A DNA stretch of 45,641 bases from DAIMFL01 sp964372215 (GCA_964372215.1 CAYJQC010000032.1:1-45641), one strand, 5' to 3'; counted from the stretch's first letter, positions 14,756-28,222 are shown. Program-made: numbers and translations. The notes: generated by a model not told the origin, from the letters alone.

Positions 14756-15556
14756 TCACGCCTCGATCGCGTCGACCACCTGGCCCTGGGGATCGAGGCA
14801 GACCGCGACCAGGGGCCCGTCGAAGCCGCAGCCGGCGTCGACGGTCATGCTGTAGGGGCCGACCTCGATGCCGGGATGGGCCCGATCGAAGCCGCGCACC
14901 ACCTTGGCGAACTCGCCATAGGGATGGTCGAGCGCGGCGAAGCCGCCGGTGCCCCACCACAGCGAATCGCTCTGCGCCGAGAGTGGCCGGTTGGGATCGA
15001 GCCCGGCATGGACGAACAGCAGCCGGCCGTCATCGGTATAGGCGGCCTGCTTCAGGGCGCTCATCAGCAGGTAGTGGCCGGCATGGGCCTGCATCGCCGC
15101 CCGCAGGGTGCTGGTCCACTTGGTGAGCGCGAGCGCGCCCTCGCGGGCGCAGGCCGCGCCCTGAAGCGCGTCGCCGCCATAGGCGGCCAGGGTGGCGCCG
15201 ACGCCCTGCGCCAGCATCCAGTCGAGCACTTCGCGGGGATTGGGCGCGAACTGGAGCTGCAGCAGTTTCTGCCACATCTCCTCCTGGCTGCCGCGCAGAT
15301 AGACCACGTCGGCGGCGAACATGCCGGGCCGGGCGATCAGCGCGCGGCGGAACGCCAGCAGCAGATCGACGGTCTCGACCACGCTGCCGCTGCGCCCGAG
15401 ATAGTTGCCGAGATAGACCAGGCGGTCGCCGGCCGCGAAGCGGGGCTCGAGCGCGCGCTGCAGCGCATCGAGCCGGCCGGCCTCGCCATGGATCGCGGCG
15501 ACCGCCCAGATCCGGCGACACCGGCGCAGCACGGCGAACTTTTCGCGATCCGACAT
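14756..15556 (-). CDS. PPP-family metallophosphatase homologue with degenerate metal site
   Basis: A 266-residue protein with the overall layout of bacterial serine/threonine phosphatases of the PPP family, but with the signature motifs altered. GDxHG reads AAIHGE, GDxxDRG reads GNYLGRSG, GNHE reads GSQE, and the late GHT reads GFD; only the histidine of FVHAGLD and the His of the first motif remain in place. With nearly all metal-coordinating Asp, Asn and His residues gone, hydrolysis is unlikely. A binding or regulatory role is possible. The frame is intact and well spaced, so this is not a decayed pseudogene. ATG at 15556 is preferred to the upstream start at 15622. It follows carD on the same strand, beyond carD's terminator. 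Confidence 0.7.
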   Translation of the reverse strand: MSDREKFAVLRRCRRIWAVAAIHGEAGRLDALQRALEPRFAAGDRLVYLGNYLGRSGSVVETVDLLLAFRRALIARPGMFAADVVYLRGSQEEMWQKLLQLQFAPNPREVLDWMLAQGVGATLAAYGGDALQGAACAREGALALTKWTSTLRAAMQAHAGHYLLMSALKQAAYTDDGRLLFVHAGLDPNRPLSAQSDSLWWGTGGFAALDHPYGEFAKVVRGFDRAHPGIEVGPYSMTVDAGCGFDGPLVAVCLDPQGQVVDAIEA

Positions 15557-15615
15557 GATGCCGGCGATGGCCCTCTCGACTTGGCGGCGTCGCGGATATC
15601 GATGCGCCGTCCCGA

Positions 15616-15655
15616 AAAACACGGCGCGCCCGATCGGCCCTGCCGACCGGGCGCG
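15616..15655 (-). terminator. Intrinsic terminator of carD
   Basis: On the minus strand CGCGCCCG pairs with CGGGCGCG and GTCGG with CCGAT (one G-T pair), leaving a five-base loop. The run CCGTGTTTTTC follows. It lies just downstream of the carD stop and upstream of the phosphatase-like gene, so the latter needs its own promoter or readthrough. Confidence 0.7.
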
Positions 15656-15676
15656 GGATGCGGGGACGACGCTGTT

Positions 15677-16174
15677 CTAGGCGGCCTGCAGCACTTGCTC
15701 GAGGCGGCGTGCGGCGGCGATCTCGTCGATGCTCTCCACCGCCGCCAGCTCGCGCGCCAGCCGGTCGAGCGCCGCCTGATAGATCTGGCGCTCGCTGTAG
15801 GACTGGTCGGGCTGATCGGCATTGCGGTGCAGGTCGCGCACCACCTCGGCGATCGACACGGGATCGCCGGAGTTGATCTTGGCCTCGTATTCCTGGGCCC
15901 GCCGGCTCCACATGGCCCGCTTCACCCGCGACCGCCCCTTGAGCGTGGTGAGGGCGGCATCCATGACCTTGCGCGAGCTGAGCTTGCGCAGGCCCGAGTT
16001 CTTCGCCTTGGCGACCGGGACGCGCAGGGTCATCCGGTCCTTGTCGAAATGGATGATGATCACCTGCAGGCTGTGGCCCGCGATCTCCTGGCTTTCGACG
16101 CCGAGAACCTTGCCGACCCCGTGGGTCGGATAGACCACGAAATCGCCCTTCCTGAACGCGTTTTCTTTCGACAT
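15677..16174 (-). CDS. carD: CarD/CdnL-family RNA polymerase-binding transcription factor
   Basis: A 165-residue protein of the CarD/CdnL family, which binds the RNA polymerase beta subunit through an N-terminal Tudor-like domain and stabilises open complexes at rRNA and growth-related promoters. The N-terminal domain is plain (FRKGDFVVYPTHGVGKVLGVE, LQVIIIHFDKDRMTLRVPVAK). The helical C-terminal domain carries the DNA-minor-groove Trp segment (KRAMWSRRAQEYEAKINSGD) and SIAEVVRDLHRN. The start ATG 16174 has AGCAGGA next to it; further upstream in-frame codons are not family-like. It lies downstream of fdxA on the same strand, an arrangement common in alphaproteobacteria, but the terminator at 16344 separates the two. 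Confidence 0.95.
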   Translation of the reverse strand: MSKENAFRKGDFVVYPTHGVGKVLGVESQEIAGHSLQVIIIHFDKDRMTLRVPVAKAKNSGLRKLSSRKVMDAALTTLKGRSRVKRAMWSRRAQEYEAKINSGDPVSIAEVVRDLHRNADQPDQSYSERQIYQAALDRLARELAAVESIDEIAAARRLEQVLQAA

Positions 16175-16606
16175 TCCTGCTCTCTTGCTCGTTTGCACGC
16201 CCGCGTCCCCATAGCCGCGACGCTCGGTTGCTACGGATCTGGCCACACCCAACCGCTGACGGCCGGCCCCACTCTCGCCGCGCCGCCGCTGGTTCTGTCA
16301 TGGCCGAAGCTCGGGTGCACGTTCACCCGGACAATCGCAAAACGGGCGGCCTGAGGGCCGCCCCGCCGATTAATTAAAGCATAGCAAAATCGGCCGGTTT
16401 CAGCAACCTGCGGAAGTCGGAATCGAGCTGTTCCGGTGAAGATTCAGCCGCCTTGCCCGAGTCGTTTACGGAACATTCCGTGAACATCGCTGGCCGACCA
16501 CTGCCCGACCACTGGCCGACCACAGGGCGCCGACTTGGCGGGGCGCCGCGACTTGGTTAACGCGGCACCAGAACTCAAAGGCAAATCTTGAGAATACTGT
16601 CGCGAA
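16175..16606. other. Intergenic region between fdxA and carD
   Basis: About 430 bases without a gene on either strand. It holds the fdxA terminator at 16344-16363, an AT-rich patch at 16370-16390, and, between the terminator and 16174, the presumed carD promoter, which I could not pin down. Three short repeats of a GACCACTGGCCGACCAC-like phrase occur near 16494-16522. Confidence 0.5.
16338..16363 (-). terminator. Intrinsic terminator downstream of fdxA
   Basis: A perfect 8-bp stem (GGGCGGCC at 16344-16351 with GGCCGCCC at 16356-16363) with a four-base loop. On the minus strand it is followed by GTTTTG. The nearest upstream minus-strand gene is fdxA, 240 bases away. Confidence 0.6.
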
Positions 16607-16942
16607 TCAGCCTTCGCCCGGTTTCGGGCTGAAGAATTTCTCGAACTTCCCGGCGACGCCCTTCCACTCGTCGGCATCGGCCGGCGCCTCGCCCTTGCGG
16701 GTGATGTTCGGCCATTGCTGGGCATACTCGCGGTTCATCTCGACCCAGCGCTCGGTCCCCGGCTCGGTGTCCGGCACGATCGCCTCCGGCGGGCATTCCG
16801 GCTCGCAGACTCCGCAATCGATGCACTCGTCGGGATGGATGACCAGCATGTTGTCGCCGACATAGAAGCAATCCACCGGGCAGACTTCGACGCAGTCCAT
16901 GTACTTGCACTTGATGCAGGCCTCGGTCACGACGTAGGTCAT
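16607..16942 (-). CDS. fdxA: Seven-iron ferredoxin (FdxA, [3Fe-4S][4Fe-4S])
   Basis: A 111-residue low-potential electron carrier of the Azotobacter FdI type. Cys9, Cys17 and Cys50 are placed for the [3Fe-4S] cluster, and Cys21, Cys40, Cys43 and Cys46 for the [4Fe-4S] cluster, so both sites are intact; Cys12 and Cys25 are extra. The C-terminal half (NREYAQQWPNIT, KFFSPKPGEG) is the usual FdxA extension. ATG 16942 starts the conserved MTYVVTEACIKCKY. It lies 74 bases downstream of a TerB-like gene on the same strand and is followed by a terminator. The redox partner is not visible here. Confidence 0.96.
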   Translation of the reverse strand: MTYVVTEACIKCKYMDCVEVCPVDCFYVGDNMLVIHPDECIDCGVCEPECPPEAIVPDTEPGTERWVEMNREYAQQWPNITRKGEAPADADEWKGVAGKFEKFFSPKPGEG

Positions 16943-17016
16943 CGAGTTTCTCCGCTCATCCTCGTGAGCACATATCGGTCCATCGCGGCGACGTTTCCAT
17001 GGCGTCGTCGCGCATC

Positions 17017-17475
17017 TCAGCCTTCGATCCCGAGCCGTGCCAGCACGCGCTTGCGCGCCGTGCCGCTCACGGGGTCGGGAACATGGATCAAGCCGGCCAC
17101 CCGGCGCAACAGGTTCGCTTCGTAGTCGTGCAGCGTGCCGTCGGCATAGACGACCTCCCAGAGCATCTCGATCATCGCGATCCGCTCTTCCGGCGCATAG
17201 CCGTTCTTCACCGTCTCGGTGAAGGCGAACAGCTGGGTCGAGCGCATCGCCGCCGCCTCGGCCATGTCCAGCAGCGCGCCGGCCGACGCCGGGTCGAGCC
17301 CGAGCCGGTGTTGCAGGAGGCCGAGCACCACGGCGCGTTCGGCGGCGTCGAAGCTGCCATCCATGCGCGCCGCCACCACCAGCAGGGTCGCCGCCGCGAG
17401 CCGAAGCTCGTCCGCCGCCCGCCGGCCCGGGGCCGGCCCGCTTGCGGCCAGCAGCGCGCGGATCCGACTGATCAT
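17017..17475 (-). CDS. TerB-like (tellurite resistance TerB family) cytosolic protein
   Basis: A 152-residue all-helical protein matching the TerB-like domain: RLAAATLLVVAARMDGSFDAAE, then PEERIAMIEMLWEVVYADGTLHDYEANLLRRVAGLI, where the Asp-Gly acidic loops in both repeats (MDG and ADG) are the presumed metal-binding positions. Such stand-alone TerB proteins are common in alphaproteobacteria and are not necessarily linked to tellurite. Their role is unknown, possibly metal sensing at the membrane. The start is ATG 17475 (MISRIRALL); the frame's upstream extension is Pro/Arg-rich shadow sequence. It sits between the S4 gene and fdxA on the same strand. Confidence 0.85.
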   Translation of the reverse strand: MISRIRALLAASGPAPGRRAADELRLAAATLLVVAARMDGSFDAAERAVVLGLLQHRLGLDPASAGALLDMAEAAAMRSTQLFAFTETVKNGYAPEERIAMIEMLWEVVYADGTLHDYEANLLRRVAGLIHVPDPVSGTARKRVLARLGIEG

Positions 17476-17838
17476 GGCGGCTGCCTTACACGCCGCCGCG
17501 GGCACACGCAACCCTTGGCGGGGTGCGGTTTTTGGCGATTGCCGCGGCCGGCCGACGCGGTCGCGCCGCGGCGCGACGATGGGTCGCAGAAGGCGACCGG
17601 GCGGCGGCGGCTCAGGGGCCGTCGCGCAGCCGCTCGAGCGCACGCCGGTCGGCCTTGGTCGGCCGCCCGGCACCGGGATCGCGCTGGCCGTCGACCGGCT
17701 CCGCCGGCGCCGCGCCGGCCGCGCGCGGCACGATCGGCGCCAGGTCCTCGTACAGCGTCCGGGCCTCGCTGGCCGGACCGCGCCGGGTGCCGAGCGCGGC
17801 GACCCGCACCACCCGGATATGCGGCCCCTGGGGAAAGG

Positions 17839-20529
<2,691 letters not shown>

Positions 20530-20583
20530 GGTCCTGAGAATCGGGTTCCCCGCCGCCCATTGCAAGCGCCGGGACAGGTTTCC

Positions 20584-20637
20584 CCTTGATGCCGGGCCGG
20601 CCACTGCGCATATGACCGCCAGATTACCGATCGGTAA
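20584..20637 (+). promoter_or_regulatory. Candidate heat-shock promoter and palindrome upstream of htpG
   Basis: CTTGAT (20585-20590) is followed after 16 bases by CGCATATG (20607-20614), resembling an RpoH (sigma-32) -35/-10 pair. A perfect 14-bp palindrome TTACCGATCGGTAA (20624-20637) lies just after it, at or near the transcription start and 22 bases before the htpG ATG. The palindrome could be a protein-binding site. Confidence 0.35.
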
Positions 20638-20659
20638 CCAGCGGACGGAAAAGAGGATC

Positions 20660-22534
20660 ATGCCGGACGAAGCGGTGATGGAGCGCCATGGCTTTCAGGC
20701 CGAGGTGGCGCGCCTGCTCGATATCGTTGCCCACTCGCTGTACAGCGACAAGGCGGTGTTCCTGCGGGAACTCGTCTCGAACGCCTCGGATGCCTGCGAC
20801 AAGCTGCGCTATCTCGGCCTGACCCAGCCCGAGCTGGCCGCCGACGACCCGGTCTTCCGGGTCACCCTCGCGGTCGATCCCAAGGCGCGCACCCTGACGG
20901 TCGCCGACAATGGCGTCGGCATGAACCGCGACGACCTGATCGAGAATCTCGGCACCATCGCCCGATCCGGCACCGCCGCCTTCCTCGACCAGGCCAGCCA
21001 GGCGGACAAGGATCTGTCGCTGATCGGCCAGTTCGGCGTCGGCTTCTACTCGGCCTTCATGGTCGCCGACCGGGTCGAGGTGCTGAGCCGGCGCGCCGGC
21101 GAGGAGGCCGGCTGGCGCTGGGTCTCCGACGGCAAGGGCGAGTTCACCGTCGCCGCCGCCGAGCTGCCGTCGCGCGGCACCCGCATCGTCCTGCATCTGA
21201 AGAAGGGCGAGGACGAGTTCCTCGAGACCCTGCGGCTGCGCCAGATCGTCGGCAAGTATTCCGACCACATCGCGATCCCGATCGTGCTCGTCGACGGCGC
21301 CAAGGAGGAGACGCTCAACAGCGCCTCGGCCCTGTGGATGCGCGCCAAGTCCGAGATCACGCCGGAGCAGCACAAGGAGTTCTATCACCACGTCGCCCAT
21401 GCCTTCGACGAGCCCTGGACAAACGTGCATTTCCGCGCCGAGGGCAAGATCGAGTACTCGGCGCTGCTCTACGTGCCGACCGCCCGGCCGCTCGACCTGT
21501 TCAATCCCGAGCGCAAGAACTGCCTGAAGCTCTATGTGAAGCGGGTGTTCATCGCCGAGGCCTGCGAGGAACTGCTGCCCGGCTATCTGCGGTTCCTGCG
21601 CGGCGTGGTGGATTCCGAGGACCTGCCGCTCAACATCAGCCGCGAGATGCTGCAGCACAACCCGGTGCTGGCCAAGATCCGCGCCGGCCTCACCAAGCGC
21701 GTGCTGGCCGAGCTGAAGAAGAAATCGGAAGGCGACGCCGATTCCTATGCCGGGTTCTGGGACGCCTTCGGCGCGGTGCTCAAGGAAGGGCTGTACGAGG
21801 ATGCCGAGCAGCGCGACGCCCTGCTGCATCTGGTGCGCTGCCGCAGCACGACCCAGGACGGGCTGATCACCCTCGCCGACTATGTCGGCCGCATGAAGCC
21901 GGGGCAGGAGGCGATCTACTACATCACCGCCGACGATCTCGACATGGCCAAGCGCCGGCCGCAGCTCGAAGGCTTCGCGGCCCGCGGGATCGAAGTGCTG
22001 CTGCTGACCGATCCCGTCGACGAGTTCTGGGTTCCCGCGGTCGTCGCGTTCGACGGCAAGCCGTTCCTCTCGGCGACCCGCGGCGGCGCCGATCTCGACA
22101 AGATCGCCAAGACCGGTGGCGAAGCCGCGCCGGACGCGCCGCTGCCCGCCGGCACCGACGCCCTGGTCGCGCTGCTGCGGCTCGAGCTCAAGGACGCGAT
22201 CAAGGACGTGCGCGCCTCGCAGCGGCTGACCGACAGCGCGGTCTGCCTGGTCGCCGACGAGGGCGACATCGACATCCACCTCGCGCGGCTGCTGAAGCAG
22301 CACAACCAGATCTCCAAGCCCGCCAAGCAGGTGCTGGAGATCAATCCGGGCCATGCCCTGATCGCCAGCCTCGCGGCGCGGGTCGCCAAGGGCGGCAACG
22401 GCGCGGAGTTGAGCGACGCGGCCTGGCTGCTGCTCGATCAGGCGCGCGTCCTGCAGGGCGAGCCGGTCGGCGATCCCGTGTCCTTCGCGCGCCGCCTCGC
22501 CGGCGTGCTGGAGCGCTCGTTCAACGCCGGCTAG
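20660..22534 (+). CDS. htpG: Molecular chaperone HtpG (Hsp90)
   Basis: A 624-residue cytosolic Hsp90 homodimer chaperone. The N-terminal GHKL ATPase domain shows ELVSNASDACDKLRY (with the ATP-binding Asn), DNGVGM, GTIARSGT and GQFGVGFYSAFMV. The middle domain carries LYVKRVFI and EDLPLNISREMLQ, including the catalytic-loop Arg region, and the C-terminal dimerisation domain ends in a four-helix part without the eukaryotic MEEVD, as expected. ATG 20660 has AAGAGG a few bases before it; longer in-frame extension overlaps the divergent helicase promoter region. It is monocistronic, followed by the mosaic palindromic repeat that may end its transcript. A heat-shock promoter candidate lies upstream. 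Confidence 0.97.
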   Translation: MPDEAVMERHGFQAEVARLLDIVAHSLYSDKAVFLRELVSNASDACDKLRYLGLTQPELAADDPVFRVTLAVDPKARTLTVADNGVGMNRDDLIENLGTIARSGTAAFLDQASQADKDLSLIGQFGVGFYSAFMVADRVEVLSRRAGEEAGWRWVSDGKGEFTVAAAELPSRGTRIVLHLKKGEDEFLETLRLRQIVGKYSDHIAIPIVLVDGAKEETLNSASALWMRAKSEITPEQHKEFYHHVAHAFDEPWTNVHFRAEGKIEYSALLYVPTARPLDLFNPERKNCLKLYVKRVFIAEACEELLPGYLRFLRGVVDSEDLPLNISREMLQHNPVLAKIRAGLTKRVLAELKKKSEGDADSYAGFWDAFGAVLKEGLYEDAEQRDALLHLVRCRSTTQDGLITLADYVGRMKPGQEAIYYITADDLDMAKRRPQLEGFAARGIEVLLLTDPVDEFWVPAVVAFDGKPFLSATRGGADLDKIAKTGGEAAPDAPLPAGTDALVALLRLELKDAIKDVRASQRLTDSAVCLVADEGDIDIHLARLLKQHNQISKPAKQVLEINPGHALIASLAARVAKGGNGAELSDAAWLLLDQARVLQGEPVGDPVSFARRLAGVLERSFNAG

Positions 22535-22536
22535 AG

Positions 22537-22635
22537 CATGGTCGGATCGCACTGAAACGGTGCGATCCGTGAATCGTGCTCTGCTTCAAAAAGGCAGAGC
22601 ATGATTCACTCCTCGGATTGATTCGATCCGAGGCG
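22537..22635. repeat. Mosaic palindromic repeat of three successive hairpins
   Basis: Three hairpins follow one another without overlap. The first is a perfect 10-bp stem (22543-22552 with 22560-22569, loop TGAAACG). The second is a 14-bp stem with one G-T pair (22571-22584 with 22594-22607). The third is a perfect 8-bp stem (22611-22618 with 22626-22633). The AGAGCATG and GGTGCGATCC words are familiar from dispersed intergenic repeats in alphaproteobacteria, so this is most likely one copy of such an element. Its place right after htpG suggests it also acts as a transcript end. Confidence 0.75.
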
Positions 22636-22666
22636 ATCTTGGTCTAGGCGCGGTCCGGCCCAAAGC

Positions 22667-23389
22667 CTATTGCGGCAGCGCCATCACCGCGGCGCCGAGC
22701 ACCGGGCCGGACTCGTCCTGCTGGACGATGACCGCGCAGCCGTCGCGCCCGGCCGTCGCGTCGGGCGCCAGGTCGAGCGGCAGTTCGACGGCGCCGCCGT
22801 CCCAGGCACCGAGATCGACGATGCCGCGCACCACGTTGCGGTTCTCGATGGTGCGGCCGGAATTCTCGCCGCGCGCGACCTTGGTCTCGTGGCTGCTGTC
22901 GAACAGCACCAGCCACAGCCGGGCCGGCGCCTCGAGGGCGGTCTCGGGCAGGCGGACGCGATAGCCAGAGGCGGCGTCGCCGGCGAACTCGGGCGCCACA
23001 TGGGCGGCGGCGCCGGCGGCGGCGATCGCCTGCTCGACCGCGCCGCGGTTGGAGCCGACCGCGTCCCAGCGCCCGTCGATCACCATCTGCGGCGTGTAGA
23101 CGACCCGCAGGCCCAGCGCCCGGCCATAGGCGCGCTGGCGTTGCGTCGCTTCGGCGCTGGAGAACGGATCCTCCCAGCCGATGTAGTTCCAGTAGTCGAC
23201 ATGGAAGGACAGGGCGAGCACGCCGGCCCGCCCCGCCAGCTCGCCCAGGAAATCATCGGCCGGCGGGCAGGAACTGCAGCCCTGGGAGGTGAACAGCTCG
23301 ACCACCACGGGCGACTCCGCGGAGTCCGCCCGAGCCGGGCCGCACAAAACGGCGGCGGCGAGCAGGAGGGCGGAGAGACGAGGGGCCAT
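22667..23389 (-). CDS. DUF1223 family secreted thioredoxin-like protein
   Basis: A 240-residue exported protein of the DUF1223 family. A signal peptide (MAPRLSALLLAAAVLCGPARA) precedes a thioredoxin-like domain: VVVELFTSQGCSSCPPADDFL with a CSSC-type motif (CxxC), then LSFHVDYWNYIGWEDPFSS and YTPQMVIDGR, where the cis-proline is the Pro of YTPQ. The C-terminal 90 residues form a beta-rich domain (LWLVLFDSSHETKVARGENSGRTI). Function is not established; a periplasmic thiol-disulfide role is inferred from the CxxC. ATG 23389 is selected because the signal peptide begins there. It lies downstream of acnA on the same strand, separated by a strong hairpin. Confidence 0.9.
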   Translation of the reverse strand: MAPRLSALLLAAAVLCGPARADSAESPVVVELFTSQGCSSCPPADDFLGELAGRAGVLALSFHVDYWNYIGWEDPFSSAEATQRQRAYGRALGLRVVYTPQMVIDGRWDAVGSNRGAVEQAIAAAGAAAHVAPEFAGDAASGYRVRLPETALEAPARLWLVLFDSSHETKVARGENSGRTIENRNVVRGIVDLGAWDGGAVELPLDLAPDATAGRDGCAVIVQQDESGPVLGAAVMALPQ

Positions 23390-23517
23390 CGCCCGATGGT
23401 AGCGGCGCCGGTCGATCACGAGCCAATCAACTCGCGGTGAGCCGGCGGCGGCCGACGGTCCGAGGCGGCCCGGCGCCGGACCCGGCCCGGCGCCCGCGGC
23501 CATGCGCAAGTCGAACC

Positions 23518-23541
23518 GGGTGGCCGGACCGCCGGCCACCC
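23518..23541 (-). terminator. Strong hairpin downstream of acnA
   Basis: A perfect 10-bp stem (GGGTGGCCGG at 23518-23527 with CCGGCCACCC at 23532-23541) with a four-base loop, 33 bases beyond the acnA stop. No long T-run follows on the minus strand (GGTTCG), so it may be a weak or factor-assisted terminator or an mRNA 3'-end stabiliser. Confidence 0.5.
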
Positions 23542-23573
23542 GTCGCAGGAATGTTGTCCTCGGCCGCGCCGTC

Positions 23574-26258
<2,685 letters not shown>

Positions 26259-26876
26259 GTTCGGTTCTCCTTCCCAGAAGTCGCACCCCGGCGCTGCGGG
26301 GACCCCTTTTGGAATGACCATCAGACCGATGCGGGGCCGCGGCGACTCGCGCGCCACTATAATCGAGCCGACGCCGCGATGCGCGCCGCATCTGCGAGAA
26401 ATCCGGCCGGATCTGTGGAATTTCACGCCGGGCCGGCGTCCGATTCGCGCGGGATCGGCCGAAATGGGCCGGACAGTGCAGTGCAGAAATCACAGTTTCG
26501 CCATTATTGCGGCGCACCAGCGCCATAGTGCGACGCGATATTCGGGGGCGTACGGAGACCTTCCCTCTCTGTCCCGAGGCTCCCCAGCCGGCCTCACAAG
26601 ATGCCCCCTCCAGGCTGGGACAGCGGCGCTCCCCGGACCCGACCCCCGGGTGGCGCCCAACCTCCGATGCGCCGCGGTCCGGGTGCCCCCACCCCCCCGA
26701 CCCGGCCGCACCTTGTTTACGNNNNNNNNNNGGGGGGGCCCCAAACCGCGTCGGCGCGGGTTCCGGGACCCCCCATCCCCCGGAACGCGGCGCAACTTTC
26801 TTTCCGCTCCCCCGATTCGCATGCTCTGGGCTAACGTGCGGCGCAATTCCCCGCCGAGGCAGCCGCGCATCCGCCC
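26259..26876. other. Divergent region acnA / ccmA with assembly gap and noisy duplicated flanks
   Basis: No gene is supportable. The acnA leader and promoter occupy the left part (26259-26540). The part nearest the gap looks poor in quality: about 72 bases left of the Ns (26648-26720) align imperfectly with the first 72 bases to their right (26732-26803), as if the two contig ends overlap. The clean ccmA leader begins near 26810. Confidence 0.65.
26722..26731. other. Assembly gap (10 Ns)
   Basis: Ten undetermined bases that join two contigs. Flanking homopolymers and the similarity of both flanks suggest that the real gap is zero or negative. Confidence 0.98.
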
Positions 26877-27560
26877 ATGAGCCCATTTGGCGCCGCCCCC
26901 GAAACGCTCCCCGAGCCCGCCGCGTCCGGCGGCCTTGCCGGATCCGATCTCGCCTGCCGGCGCGGCGGGCGGCCGGTGTTCGAAGCGCTGGGCTTCGCCC
27001 TGCCGGCCGGCGGCGCGCTGCTGCTGCGCGGCCCGAACGGCAGCGGCAAGTCGACCCTGCTGCGCTGCCTGGCCGGGCTGCTGCGGCCGGAATCCGGCCG
27101 GATCCTGTGGCAGGGCGCCGATATCGCCGGCGACCGCGACGACTATCGCCGGCGGCTGCGCTATCTCGGACACCAGGAGGCGGTGAAGCCGCAGCTCAGC
27201 GTCGCCGAGAACCTGCGCTTCGGCGCGGCGCTGGCCGGGAAAGGCGGCATCGACCCACAGCCGGCCCTGGCCGCGCTCGGCATCGCCGGGCTGGCCGACC
27301 TGCCGGCGCGCGTTCTCTCGGCCGGCCAGCGCCGGCGCCTGGCCCTGGCCCGCCTGGTCGCCGCCCCGGCCCCCCTGTGGTTGCTCGACGAGCCGCTGTC
27401 GGGCCTCGACGACGCCGCGGTCGCCGGGTTCGCCGCCCTGGTGGCCGGCCACCGCCGGGCCGGCGGCATGGTCGTGCTGTCGGCCCATGGCGAGGTCGGC
27501 CTGCCGGACGCGGCGGCGCTCGATCTCGCCGCCTTCGCGCCGCGCCGGGCGGCGGCATGA
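26877..27560 (+). CDS. ccmA: Heme exporter ATP-binding protein CcmA
   Basis: The 227-residue ATPase of the CcmABCD complex, which releases holo-CcmE from CcmC during cytochrome c maturation. It has Walker A GPNGSGKST (residues 52-60), Q-loop YLGHQE, a signature LSAGQRRRLALARL and Walker B LWLLDEPLSGLD followed by the H-loop SAHGE. The N-terminal 22 residues are an Ala/Pro-rich extension. ATG 26877 is the first gene after the gap. The stop overlaps the ccmB ATG (ATGA), the pattern repeated through most of this operon. An N-terminal frame error from the nearby gap is possible but not indicated. Confidence 0.96.
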   Translation: MSPFGAAPETLPEPAASGGLAGSDLACRRGGRPVFEALGFALPAGGALLLRGPNGSGKSTLLRCLAGLLRPESGRILWQGADIAGDRDDYRRRLRYLGHQEAVKPQLSVAENLRFGAALAGKGGIDPQPALAALGIAGLADLPARVLSAGQRRRLALARLVAAPAPLWLLDEPLSGLDDAAVAGFAALVAGHRRAGGMVVLSAHGEVGLPDAAALDLAAFAPRRAAA

Positions 27561-28222
27561 AGGTCTTCCTCGCCCTGCTCGGGCGCGACCTGCGCCTGGC
27601 GCTGCGTCAGGGCAGCGATGCCGGGCTGGTGCTGGCGTTCTTCGTGCTCGCCGTGCTGCTGTTCCCGTTCGGGGTCGGGCCGTCGCCGGCGACGCTGTCG
27701 GCGATCGCCGCCGGCATCATCTGGGCGACCGCGCTGCTTGCCGCGCTGCTCTCGCTCGACCGCCTGTTCCTGGCGGATTTCGAGGATGGCAGCCTCGACC
27801 AGATCGCGCTCTCGCCGCTGCCGCTGGAGCTCGCGGTGCTGGCCAAGGCCGCCGCCCACTGGCTGGCCACCGGGCTGCCGCTCACCCTGCTGTCGCCGCT
27901 GCTCGCGGTGATGCTGCATCTGCCGGCCGCGGGCCTGCCGGCGCTGGTCGCCACCTTGGCGCTCGGCACCCCGGTCATGAGCCTGGTCGGCGCCATCGGC
28001 GCCGCGCTTACTTTAGGTGCCCGCCGTGGCGCCGCCCTGCTGCCGCTGCTGGTGCTGCCGCTCTACATCCCGGTGCTGATCTTCGGCGCGGCGGCGGTCG
28101 AGGCGGCGGCCGGCGGCCTCGACCTGCTGCCGCGCCTGGGCTTCCTGGCCGGGTTCCTGCTGGCCGCCCTGGCGCTCGCGCCCTGGGCGGCGGCGGCGGC
28201 CCTCAGGCAGGCGCTGGATTAG
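27557..28222 (+). CDS. ccmB: Heme exporter membrane protein CcmB
   Basis: 221 residues with six predicted membrane helices, the permease-like partner of CcmA in the inner membrane. The family segment LLSLDRLFLADFEDGSLDQIALSPLPLE is present, as are LGTPVMSLVGAIGAALTLGARRG and LLPLLVLPLYIPVLIFG. ATG 27557 overlaps the ccmA stop. The gene is followed by 102 bases with no gene before ccmC. Known biochemistry: CcmAB with CcmCD use ATP hydrolysis to release heme-loaded CcmE. Confidence 0.95.
   Translation: MKVFLALLGRDLRLALRQGSDAGLVLAFFVLAVLLFPFGVGPSPATLSAIAAGIIWATALLAALLSLDRLFLADFEDGSLDQIALSPLPLELAVLAKAAAHWLATGLPLTLLSPLLAVMLHLPAAGLPALVATLALGTPVMSLVGAIGAALTLGARRGAALLPLLVLPLYIPVLIFGAAAVEAAAGGLDLLPRLGFLAGFLLAALALAPWAAAAALRQALD

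Noticed and set aside
16494..16522. Short near-direct repeats (GACCACTGGCCGACCAC-like) possibly a CRISPR or regulatory array
   Set aside because: Only two to three imperfect copies of a few bases with no regular spacers; no cas genes in the window.
26600..26830. G/C-rich stretch around the N-gap as a special regulatory region
   Set aside because: The two flanks are near copies with random differences, which is better explained by overlapping low-quality contig ends.
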